A stretch of DNA of 64,000 nt from Hypomesus transpacificus. Its lineage: Eukaryota; Chordata; Actinopteri; Osmeriformes; Osmeridae. This document shows, in pieces, positions 53,401 through 62,761 of this stretch. The notes beneath the pieces were generated by a model, which saw only the letters and a list, made by a program, of their open reading frames with translations, made no database searches and was not told where the DNA came from. The stretch lies in NCBI RefSeq assembly GCF_021917145.1, contig NC_061062.1, positions 13,650,521 to 13,714,520 on the forward strand. Reading direction: 5' to 3'. The translations under genes were made by a program, and so were the position numbers. The stretch's first letter is position 1. Each line of letters begins with the position of its first letter.

Positions 53401-56400
53401 TATGGAGGAATTGGAGGACGAGGTGGAGAAGGAGAAGATGGAGGTGGAGTGGAGGAAGAGTGAGCTGGAATCGAAGGAGGAAAATAAAAAGAAGAGTCTG
53501 AAGTTTCAGGGTCTGCCTTTCCTCATAGGAATCTCACCAGCAGGCATCCTGACAGCCAATAAGAAGCAGCCAGGTGGTTCAGAAAAGGATCTAGTCCAGG
53601 TAAACACTGTATACATTCAGGACAAAAGAGAAGTAGCCTCTTGGTTCAATTTAGCACTTATCTGAGGCCTTTCATTAACCATTTTACATAACTACATAAC
53701 CCAATCCTGTTGTCCCATTATGTACTCTACATACTACGTTATCTGTCTAAAAGATGTTCTACAATATGGCTTGTTTCTTTTCTATGTTTCTCTGTTTTCA
53801 GCTGTAGGTAATATGCTGGAAAGCTCCTCACTCTGCATTCCATTTCTCTGCAGGTAAATGGTCGATCGTACCCCCATGCTAAGATCCAGCTGGGGAAGAT
53901 GGGTGCCATTCATCCTGCCAACAGATTGGCAGCATACCTCACTGGCAGACTATCCCATGCAAGCCAAGAGCAGGTTAAAGTAGCCTCCTCCTCCACCACC
54001 AATCCCACCATCGCCTCCAACTCGAAACCACAGAAGCAACCCTCAGCAGTGGGAATCTCTGCTCCTCAGCGAACCCCGTCTGCAGCCACCTCTTCCAACA
54101 CCTCTGTGACCACATCAGGTGAGGAGGAATCTCTGTGCTTTGGTGCGTCATGTGTTCCTGTCCCTTCCTGTGGTGTGCATGTTTTACACCCTCTCTGGAA
54201 GTGTTCTTCCCTCTCGATCCATATCAATTTGTGCTGTTGCTTGTTGTCACTATTTTAATGTGTTATGTTCTCTGTTTACAGACGTCCAGAAGACGGTGGT
54301 GTCTGTTTCAAACACAGCCCCAGGAGAAGTGGGAGCCCCAAAGCCCACTATGCTGATTATCCCTGTCCCTGGGACCAATAACGTATTCAAGATGCCCTGC
54401 CCGACCTCCCAGCCCCTGACACCCATCACGCCTGGCCAGAGGATGTTGCTCCAGCCTATCTGCTCCACCAAGGGGACCACCGTCTACCGCAACCCAGAAG
54501 GAAAGCTCATTCAGCTGGTTCCCCTCAGTCAGCTGCAGGCCCTCAACCCAAACCTGGTGGTGCAGAAAGGTAAGGAGCCATTCATCACCGCAGCTAATGG
54601 AAATGTGTAGTGACGTTGCAGTAACAACTTGACTTCTGCCATTTCAGCTGTTCCGCTTGCTTCTGCCCAGCCAGTGTTATCTACCTCAGTATCCTCGCCT
54701 GCCTCTCTACCTAAAAAGACTTTCTCTTGTGGCCAGGTCCTAAAACCTGTACCTCCAGGGCCATCCTCCACTGTCACACACACCCCTCCCTCAGTACATA
54801 CCGCCAGCAAGGCCTCTCCCAACGTCACTGTCCTATCCAGCTCCCTTCCAACCCTGGTCCCTCTTACAGTCAAATCCCCTGGAAGTCAGGTCAAGGTCAC
54901 AGAGACTGCAGTAAAAAAAAACGTGATGACATCCACCACTACATCATCACATCCCTCCACTTCCTCATCAGATGCCATTCTGGGAGAAGAGAGAGTGTAC
55001 AGTCCCACCTTTATCAGCTCTAAGTCTACTGATTCCTCCAAAATCCCTGTAACCTCCATAAATCCCCCTGTGCCCTACCAGAAGGTGTCTCTCAATCAGA
55101 CCCCCCAAACGTCCTCAGTCACTGAGCCAAGCTCTGGTATGATAGGCCAGGACGTCGTCTGTCGAAGGGAGGAAAATTATAAAGGGCCAGGAAAGAGGGT
55201 TGAAGATGGCGGGAGGATGGATATTTCTGAGGCAAGGCACTCACTAGGGGTGGAGGAGGAAGTGGATGTGGTAGACCTGGACAGTGATTCAGCGACGGAC
55301 ACGGACTCTGAGGAGGATACAGAAGAGACTGAAGATTCAGAGGTTGACACCAATGCATGTCCCCTGAAAGTTGTTGATGTAAGAATTATGGAGCATGATA
55401 GCCTACATGAGGACTGTTAATGTAATATTAATTAAGCTCTATACAACACACTGTAGTCAGTATCAGATAAAAAGTGTTGACCCTGTGTAAGTGCTTCCCC
55501 ATCATTGTCTTTAATGCACATTGTCTTGGGCATCAATGTGTGTGGTTGAGAAAATATAACTTATTTATTCTGTAGAAGAAGATTCTGCACAATGTCTTGG
55601 AGAGATTGCGTCGTGGGGACTTAAAGCAACGCTTTAAGCAGCTGAGGGAAGCACTGGAGCTGGATGAAAAATCAACCAAGATCCACATCTTGAACCAGGT
55701 CAGCCAGTCAGACACTAGGATGCTAGACTAGAACTAGAGGATGGTTGCAGCAAGTTGTGGGAATGGTTGGCCTGGGGTTTGAAGGAGAGGACTTGGGGAA
55801 AGGCGTTTTGCTTGGGGCTAGATTGGAGGCTGGCCCAGGGTGGCCTCTGGTTAAGGTGAGTGGCTGCAGCTTGAGGTGTCGCTAGGGGTTGGGGTAGGCT
55901 GGTCTGGGGTTGGGGTAGGCTGGTCTGGGGTTGGGGTAGGCTGGTCTGGGGTTGGGGTAGGCTGGTCTGGGGTTGGGGTAGGCTGGTCTGGGGTTGGGGT
56001 AGGCTGGTCTGGGGATGGGGTAGGCTGGTCTGGGGTTGGGGTAGGCTGGTCTGGGGCTGAGATAGGAGGATCACCACAAGCGATCACCTGGTTTGATATC
56101 AACATTGTTCCTTCAGGCAAAAAGGGAAATTAAGATCCTGCAGAGGTCGAGCAAGAGTCTGAAGAAGGAGCAGGCCTCTTTGGCCAATCGGAGAGCAGAG
56201 TGTTTCGAAATGATCGACCAGTTGACAGGTAAGATCAAATGGTAAAAGGCTAGACATCTTATAGGTTTACCCAATCAAAACCCATGTTGGAAATAAGTGT
56301 TTCTGTTCCCAGCCAAGAGTGGAGATAAAGAGGAACAGGCCACTGGGGCAGTAGGAACCGAGAGGCAGCACGTCCTGGAGGACTCAGAGAAAGTGCCCTC

Positions 56401-59400
56401 ATTGGTCAATGATGTGACTGAAGCGGTGAACCTATTGGATGACACAGAAGAAGAAACTGACAACTCCTCAGATGAGCACCCATTTGGACAGACTGACATC
56501 ATCAATGTCACCAGTGTAGGGGTTTAACTTTTTAATGTACCGTATTTTTTACTGAATGGCCGTGGCATATTGAGCACTGATTCCTAGTTCACAAGGATGT
56601 CCTTAAATTGTTCCAATATTACATGAAAATGATTACCATTGCTTGAGTTATATTTTCATGTCTGATTAGGATGAAGGTGAACAGGAATGGGAGTCTGTGG
56701 ATTCAAAGACTATGCAAGAGAATGTAGATGCACTGAGGACATCAGATGGCCCGCCGCAACCGAACAACGACGCAACGTGAGTCAGGCACAACGAGGCCTT
56801 AATACATCCTGAGAAAGGCTTATTAAACGGCTTGGTTTGGTCACAGTACAGGGGCACTAAGTATATGTGCACAGCGATCATTACCTCTTGACTTTTATTT
56901 GGTGCTTGTCTTTCCATATGACTTGTATGTAAGGGTTAACGTGTTGCTCTCCACGAGCAAAGTTCAGCCCTAATATAGAAATAGCTAGTGGAGATGTCTC
57001 ACTTGTGCGGTATGGTGGTGTTTTTTTTCAGGTGTTCTACCGAAGAAAACATGAAGTATGAAGACAAAGTTGTGAGTGACAACTTTTACGTACCCTCTGT
57101 CATCCCCTCTTCCATCCTTTATGTCTTCTGATGTGGTTATAGCATCAAGAACAAGCTTTCGAACCATCTTTCTAAAGTAACTTATTGGGCAGGGTTTTAG
57201 GATTGATGCAGACTAAGCTGTATTTGCTACTTCTGATTTTTCAGGGCATTGCCAAGCTGAGTCGAGAAAGGTACACGACACAGTACAAAAATTTGACAGA
57301 GATGCTGGACATCAAAAGAAGAAGGTCTACTGGCTTTGTCCTTAATCAGGTGAGAGCACTGAGTCTGCCTAGCAACACAAGTACATTAGGGTAATCGTGG
57401 AACAACTAATACTATACTAATACTATTACTCTCCCCAGGCCTGTAGGGAAATCAGAGACCTGAGTGACAAATGTAAGATTCTGGAGAGGCTGAAGGCTGC
57501 TCAGACACAGACCAGGACGGACTACATCCTCAAGGTCTCCCAACTCACAGGTAACGTATCCTAATGCCTCTACACTTTAGTAGCCTAATCCGTAGCAATG
57601 GTCTCTTTTTACCCACAGTAATATACACATAGTGTAAATACACAATAATGCTATAATGCAACAAAAAAACATTATAAAAATCCAATGTCGTAACATGTAA
57701 TACCATGCTAAATAACATTCATGCAACACCCTGGACCATGAATCAGGACTGATGGTGTGTTCTGTGCTGTACCTCCACAGGTAAGAAGGAGGAGAGGATC
57801 CTGTGGAAAGTACAGGAAATTTCCACGATGCAGAAGGAGGACCAAAGAAGAAGAGTTAAAGAGAATGAGAGAAGAAAGGCTGTCCTAGCACGGAAGGCTG
57901 TCCTCCAGCCTCCCGCCCAGGTCAGCAACAGACCAAAAACTGTCCCCAACATCCTGTCTCGTAGGAAAAAACTTCTTCCCATTGCCATGAAGCCCATGGA
58001 AGGTGAGTCCCCCTTCGTCATGGACCAAATGTGACTTTCTCCTCATTCCCATATTATATCCAACACAATGACCATATAAAGGATGCAGTCCATAACCTGA
58101 CATCCTCTTTGCAGGCGTTTCTCCATACATCCACACAGACCTGCTCCCTACTGGGCTGCTGGTGATCCCAGGTCAGCAGGTCATCACAATGGCACCCCTT
58201 CAGCCTATAAGCTCCTCCCTGCTTCACCCAGTCAGTCTGTCAGGGCTGGGCCTGCACCCTTCCCCGACACCAGGTACCCAACAGTCTCAACACCTCAACA
58301 CATGCTTGATTTGACCTTGCATACAGAGTACTGAAACAAATGGACAAATCTGTTAATTGCTTGTACTTGAATGATCTAAATATATATGATTGTTTCTTTT
58401 GTTCCATCAATGTTTAGGTGTTGCTTCAGTCACAATCAGCATCCCATCCCTGTCACAGCATGTCAAAGCCCTCCCCCTCTCCCTCAACCCACCCGGTAAG
58501 ACCTTCAGCCGAGCAACACACTGACCTAAATAACCTGTATAGTAATGGACTATAGTTACCTGAGAGGGACTATCTAATAGCAGGTGATCATAGTTTGAAA
58601 AGCTGACTTATAATCAACCTTTGTATGGGTGACCTATCATCCTAGGATACATAGCTGATATTCTGCCTCAAACCATCAAGATGTATTTATCTAAGAAAGT
58701 CTTGGTATATTGTATATTTTAGCTAGATATGCTGTACAGGATGATACACTGAACTCTCTTTCTGTCCCTCTCTCTCCAGGCAATGTAGATTATAGGATAT
58801 CTTTGGCTGCACAACACCCCCAGGTCTTGACACAAAACATTGGCCAAACCCAGGCCCCTGGGGCTCCTGGCCCTGCCTCCACGGCCCAGAGCAGCGCTCT
58901 AACAGTGCAGGGGGTGGGGCTACATGAAGAGAACGTAAGGCTCCTGGATGAGGGGATTGATTCTGCAGACTGTGTAGAGATGAAGGATGCTAAACAGGCT
59001 TCCGTCTCTGGGGATAATGCTGGTAGTGGTGATGAAGTTTATAGTGAGGATGAGAGTCTGACAACTCTGCTTAATGAAATTGTGTTCCTCAACCAGCAGA
59101 TCAGTAGTGACGACCCCGATATACCATCAGAGCTCCAAAGCTTACCCCCCCCTGTGTCAGGGACGGGTGGGGGGCCACAGAAAGAGAGGGGGGCAATGGG
59201 AGAGGGGGATGACGAGCGCTCCCTCAGCCCCATGTTCCTCAATCTGGATGAGGACAAGACTGGATCTCATGGGGACAATAAGTCATCCAGCAGTCTATCA
59301 CAGCGACCGGGACAGTCACTTGTTCCGGAACTTGACCATCACCCAGGGCAACAGTCCAACAGTAGGTCAGGTTCTGTGTTGGATTCTGATACCCTGACTC

Positions 59401-59549
59401 CACCCCCTTTGCTGCAGATGAAGGTGGGGGGTGTGGCTATAGTGGCAGACACAAATGTCAGAGCAGAGGAAAAGCAGGAGTCAGAGGTTGCCTGGAGACC
59501 AATGCCCAGACTGGCTCCTTTGGGCTTGAAAACCAATCCACAATCCTAG
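44488..59549 (+). CDS. mga: MAX dimerization protein MGA (T-box and bHLHZip regulator)
   Basis: MGA pairs with MAX on E-boxes, binds T-box sites and scaffolds the PRC1.6 repressor in the nucleus. Twenty-five coding exons give 2908 aa: 44488-45611, 45748-47749, 48029-48095, 50164-50274, 50405-50527, 50642-50770, 50953-51698, 51917-52190, 52569-52798, 52880-52919, 53034-53599, 53854-54118, 54282-54569, 54648-55378, 55576-55698, 56117-56228, 56313-56515, 56670-56776, 57032-57071, 57245-57349, 57439-57550, 57781-58002, 58115-58273, 58418-58495, 58780-59549. Landmarks: T-box (about 105-286); conserved VSRTGKT and IKGWREKF; LPTKSSSYVRTLDSVLKKQ; a cysteine cluster (CRLGCVCSSL, FGCSCF) in exon 8; GLPFLIGISPAG in exon 11; two bHLHZip-like units (2233-2310, 2428-2499); TTLLNEIVFLNQQ and the end RPMPRLAPLGLK. 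All match human MGA in order except the doubled bHLHZip. The ATG at 44494 has a better initiation context than 44488 and is in the same frame. Confidence 0.95.
44800..45345 (+). other. mga: T-box DNA-binding domain of MGA
   Basis: Residues about 105-286 of the predicted protein carry the T-box landmarks LDNNNMWNDF, TKQGSRMFPYCRF, PVDNKRYKWSGQDW, GHYWMQNPVSF, LHSSHRYLPRLHVV, FPQTEFIAVTAYQN and NPFAKGF. The domain lies in a single exon, the first coding exon. Confidence 0.95.
48255..49915 (-). mobile_element. Tc1/mariner-type transposon with IR/DR ends in MGA intron 3
   Basis: A 1661-base element is flanked by TA dinucleotides (48253-48254 and 49916-49917). Its inverted repeats of about 220 bases begin cagtgccctccaaaagtatt. 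Each arm contains an outer and an inner copy of a caaaagtattggaaca-like motif, the IR/DR arrangement known from fish Tc1 elements. It holds one transposase gene, antisense to MGA. The arms are close but not identical. Confidence 0.93.
48509..49582 (-). pseudogene. Tc1-family transposase, interrupted by one stop codon
   Basis: Tc1 transposase is a DDE enzyme that cuts and pastes the element at TA sites. Read on the minus strand, the first part (49582-49040) has paired helix-turn-helix DNA-binding segments with a GRPR-type hook (RRRTGRPRKTS) and the first catalytic aspartate in WTDETK. An in-frame TAG at 49037-49039 then interrupts the frame. The same frame continues without shift to 48509 and carries the second aspartate in QQDNDPKHTA and the glutamate in LNPIEHAF, 34 residues apart (DD34E). 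Apart from the stop, I see no frame break. The copy is therefore probably inactive but young. Confidence 0.9.
52292..52490 (-). mobile_element. tRNA-derived SINE in MGA intron 8 (reverse orientation)
   Basis: In plus-strand view it begins with the reverse of the shared tail (tttagcagacacgcttatcc) and ends with the tRNA-like head (gctcagccatctgactccc). The gccttgcccaaggacaca middle segment is present. It is the third copy of the same SINE type in the window, and it is antisense to MGA. Confidence 0.85.
55576..56228 (+). other. mga: MGA bHLHZip unit, copy A (exons 15-16)
   Basis: Exon 15 (123 nt) encodes the basic region with the canonical HNxxERxRR signature (HNVLERLRR), helix 1, the loop and the start of helix 2 (KIHILNQ). 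Exon 16 (112 nt) encodes the rest of helix 2 (AKREIKIL) and a leucine-zipper-like helix ending QLT. Phases are 0/0 for exon 15 and 0/1 for exon 16. An acidic stretch lies just upstream, as in human MGA. This copy has the residues expected for E-box contact. Confidence 0.85.
55882..56062 (+). repeat. 21-bp minisatellite in MGA intron 15
   Basis: About eight tandem copies of a 21-base unit (ggggttggggtaggctggtct) with only a few substitutions. It sits in the intron that splits bHLHZip copy A. The long open frames it creates on both strands (PTPDQPT-type and GVGWSGV-type) are a by-product of a unit length divisible by three. Confidence 0.92.
57245..57550 (+). other. mga: MGA bHLHZip unit, copy B (exons 20-21), degenerate basic region
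   Basis: Exon 20 (105 nt, phases 0/0) encodes a helix-loop-helix start ending FVLNQ, and exon 21 (112 nt, phases 0/1) begins ACREIRDL and ends QLT. It aligns without gaps to copy A (9 of 35 identities in the first exon, 12 of 37 in the second), including the shared junction LNQ plus A-x-R-E-I. Where copy A has ERLRR this copy has AKLSR, so the DNA-contact residues are lost. The downstream KKEERILWKVQ segment matches the flank that follows the single human bHLHZip. Confidence 0.8.
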
Positions 59550-61546
59550 CATCTCCTCAACTAGCCCCCAGCTACAAATACACTACCTGCACTATTCCAC
59601 TGAACGCTAAACACACATCCAGCAGCCATGATGCCCTCCCAGAATGTTTTTTATGGCATGGTTAAGCTTGGTTCGGTTTGCCTAAATATCAAAATAGTAA
59701 TTCCAGGTTCATTTCTACTTATTCTAGTTCTCAAGACTTGTTCAGACATTTAAAGCAGCCAGGGAGAACAACAGACAGTAAAGGTTGCATAATGTCAGTG
59801 TTAATACTGCAACTAGCATCTCCTCAGGCCCCTAATCAGAAATCAGAGCTGTTTGTACTTCATAAATGCAAAAGGCCAGGCTTCTGGTTCCCACACACTC
59901 TTATCTCTTACTGGGATCTGGATTTGATCATTCCCCTGTTTTAAAGAGGAGATAGGAGACTCATGGGCTATATGAACTTTTATCAAAACCTGTACAGTAT
60001 TGTTCTGCCTCGTTCAATCAAAGGAACCTAGAGTTGTTGATAGTACTATAATGCTCTTGACTGTTTCAAAGGGTCCCTCCATGTTTCAATGGCTCATATT
60101 TGAAGGAAAATCATGTAAGAGTGATAAGGAACATTTCAACTGCTTTCCATCTCCCCACAACCACTCAAAGTATAGAACAACCTTAAGATTTGAAGATGCT
60201 TAAACTTGACCCACATATAATTGTGCCCTTTATCACCAAACTTTGGTATGTTTTTGGCCCTTCAGATCAGTGATCATTTCTACTGACCATTTACCTGCCC
60301 ACTGGTGTGTGAGGAAAGTGACCAGACATTCAATAACAAAAGCATGGAAGGTCACTTAAATGTTCAGAATTGCCAGGGATTGTATTAGGTACAAGAGAAG
60401 GGTTTACCGTTATCTTGTTCTCATTTGGCGCTGCTAAAAGGATTATACAAGGTGTAACACTAAAAGCCTCTGGTTATTCATCAAGTTACACCCTGACGTG
60501 ACAACGGTTTTATATTAGCCTCAGTATGGGATTATACTATATACTGTATGTCCTGGTGGTAAGCTCATTGTGTTTTTAACATTTTATTTTGTAAAAGCAA
60601 TATTTTTGTATGTTGTGTAAATAAGTTATCAGTGTTGTCAAAAGGAGACCTTGCAATAAAATATATTAAAGTTGGCGTGATTGAATAATTGTAACACAGG
60701 TCATAGTGCCATACGTATGTAACTTTTAAGTGTTGAATAATGTTATCATTTTTTATGTATTTAAGTATGGAATGCACACTGAGATTTAAATCTCTACACT
60801 TGGCAAAGAAAGCTGACATAGAGCAACATCAAAACAAATGTAAACATATGACATAACCCTTAAACTGCATACCTCATCGTTCATCCTGTGTATAAACGCC
60901 TGAGTGCTAAGGCGATACCGTAAACAAGTCTTACAGTTCTGAAACACTGTTTCATCGTATGCCCTTAAGAACGTTGTTGTTGACTGAGGAAAACTGACCT
61001 TTCTGTCTTGCCTCCTGGGACCAAGCAATGAGAATGTGACTGACCACACACCATGGCCTTTTCCATAACTGGCAAGACCTGGTCTCCCAGGGAAAATACA
61101 ATTTAAAAGCATCTCTCTGAAGACTTCGTTTTAGATCATGAAAGTTGGCACTGATACTTTAGTCTCAGAAACATACTGAGTTTGATCTCAGGAACTGCTG
61201 CCAGCTGTGTTGTGTGGTAAGTCCTAATCATACAGATTTCGTGTTTTGACAGTATTCAGTTTAGTCTTATTCAATCGTAGCCTACTAAGAATGCCTGTGT
61301 GTGAAGGTAGTAGTAGCTGTCTTGTTGAAAGTGTTATTTGACTGCACAGTGGTCTGCTTTACCGAGAGAGTTAAGTATGTTTGAATGTTTTATGGGTGTA
61401 TGTACATTTAGTTTCTACCTGCAACACATGGGTTTCACTGAAAATGATAAGACATAGACACAAAGGGAGCTTTCTGTACATGCATAATGTATTAACTCTT
61501 CCACTGTGATTTGTGTTTTGGAAGAACTTTAAGAGGAGGGAGCATC
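59550..61546. other. MGA 3' UTR and upstream region of the GPCR gene
   Basis: The first 1.1 kb is probably the MGA 3' UTR and ends near the AATAAA at 60655-60660. After that the sequence is AT-rich with no supported ORF. A possible non-coding exon of the GPCR gene ends at a GTAAGT donor near 61217, with an acceptor shortly before the start codon; this is inference. Confidence 0.5.
60655..60660 (+). terminator. mga: Candidate poly(A) signal of MGA
   Basis: AATAAA, about 1.1 kb after the stop codon and the only canonical hexamer in this part of the strand. It is followed by a T/G-containing stretch. Confidence 0.6.
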
Positions 61547-62647
61547 ATGGAAGACAACTTTAGCATCTCCTACCAAGATTGGTGGAAGGAACGCAACAGC
61601 ATGGACCTATCCCTTCCTGTGGTCCTCTACTTTGACTGCTCCCACATAAACAGTTATGGCAGGGTGGTCATCACACCACTCTTCCACATCCTGGCCCTGA
61701 TTGGCATCTTGGGGAACATCTGGAGCGTGTATATCTGCCTGCGGCCGATGCGACCCTGGACCATCGGTTCTATCGGCATCCTGAACCTGGCACTGTGTGA
61801 CCTGGCCTACCTGACCTCCATGCCCCCCCGGGCCCTCCAAATCTACTCCCACTATGACTGGAGTATGGGTCGCACGCTGTGCATCCTAAGTAGCATGCTG
61901 CACTTTGTGGGCCTGACCTCCAGCACCATGTTCATCTGCGCCATAAGCGTCGACCGCTTCATGGCCATCATGTTCCCACTGGAGTCGAGGATGGTGCGGA
62001 CGCCGAGGAATGCAGCGCTGGTTTCGGGACTGCTGTGGGCCATCACAGTCCTGCTCATCTACCTCAGCTACCCCAACATCGTGTACTGGGAGCGAAAGAG
62101 CGGCTTTTGTTACTGCGGGGTCATAGTCACCTCTAACCGCAGGTCCGTTGGAGCTACGTACTCCCTGCTCTCCTACTACTGCATCCAGGTCTCCGTCCCC
62201 CTCCTTCTCATCATCCCATCCTATATCAAGATCATTGCCCGCATGAAACAGTCACGCCTGCAATGGGCCGCGTGCGGCATTATCACGCAAGGGCGTGACA
62301 AGACCATCTGGCTCATCGCCGTCTTCATCGCTAACTTCCTGGTGTGCTGGGTGCCTGGGCAGCTGCTCCACATCGTCGCCTGCATCATCTTCTTCACTGT
62401 GTATGACCACACCAACATGTGCAGGGTGGCCAACATGGTGAATATCCTGGTGGAGATCTCGCAGCTGCTGTACTGTCTGAACGCCTGCCTGGACCCGATC
62501 ATCTTCCACATTCAAGAGAGGGCTGCAAAGAGGATCTGCAAGGCTCTGGTGTGCCCTGTCAGCTGGTGGAGTAATAGCATCTGGAAGAGCAATAAGAAAA
62601 ACTTGGTACCGCCACCCTCAGTCAGTGTAGTCAAAGTCAAAGTTTAG
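61547..62647 (+). CDS. Class A (rhodopsin-like) GPCR, P2Y/LPA-receptor-like orphan
   Basis: One intronless coding exon encodes 366 aa with seven clear membrane helices (about 40-64, 72-95, 108-134, 152-174, 206-230, 253-280 and 292-320). Seen directly: a sequon at N4, N57 in GN of helix 1, D85 in LALCDLAY of helix 2, the helix 3 cysteine C112, DRF (136-138) in place of DRY, CWVP (267-270) in helix 6, and DPIIF (316-320) in place of NPxxY. The strings ISVDRFMAI and RTPRNA are typical of the delta group that holds P2Y, LPA4/6 and proton-sensing receptors. I cannot name the ortholog or ligand. The ATG at 61547 was chosen as the first in frame; upstream in-frame sequence has no ATG. Confidence 0.9.
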   Translation: MEDNFSISYQDWWKERNSMDLSLPVVLYFDCSHINSYGRVVITPLFHILALIGILGNIWSVYICLRPMRPWTIGSIGILNLALCDLAYLTSMPPRALQIYSHYDWSMGRTLCILSSMLHFVGLTSSTMFICAISVDRFMAIMFPLESRMVRTPRNAALVSGLLWAITVLLIYLSYPNIVYWERKSGFCYCGVIVTSNRRSVGATYSLLSYYCIQVSVPLLLIIPSYIKIIARMKQSRLQWAACGIITQGRDKTIWLIAVFIANFLVCWVPGQLLHIVACIIFFTVYDHTNMCRVANMVNILVEISQLLYCLNACLDPIIFHIQERAAKRICKALVCPVSWWSNSIWKSNKKNLVPPPSVSVVKVKV

Positions 62648-62755
62648 AGCAGGCTACTGTACATGGGTTTTGATGTTGTTGGTAGGGGGATTTAGATGTT
62701 TAGACTTGTGTTGAGGCATTGTATAGAAAAAAGTCTGCATGTATGTTTATGATAC

Positions 62756-62761
62756 AATAAA
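62756..62761 (+). terminator. Candidate poly(A) signal of the GPCR gene
   Basis: AATAAA about 110 bases after the GPCR stop codon on the same strand. Confidence 0.6.

Noticed and set aside
55715-56133. Repetitive open frames on both strands at the 21-bp minisatellite, resembling a repeat protein
   Set aside because: A repeat unit divisible by three keeps all frames open; it lies in an MGA intron and has no gene-like flanks.
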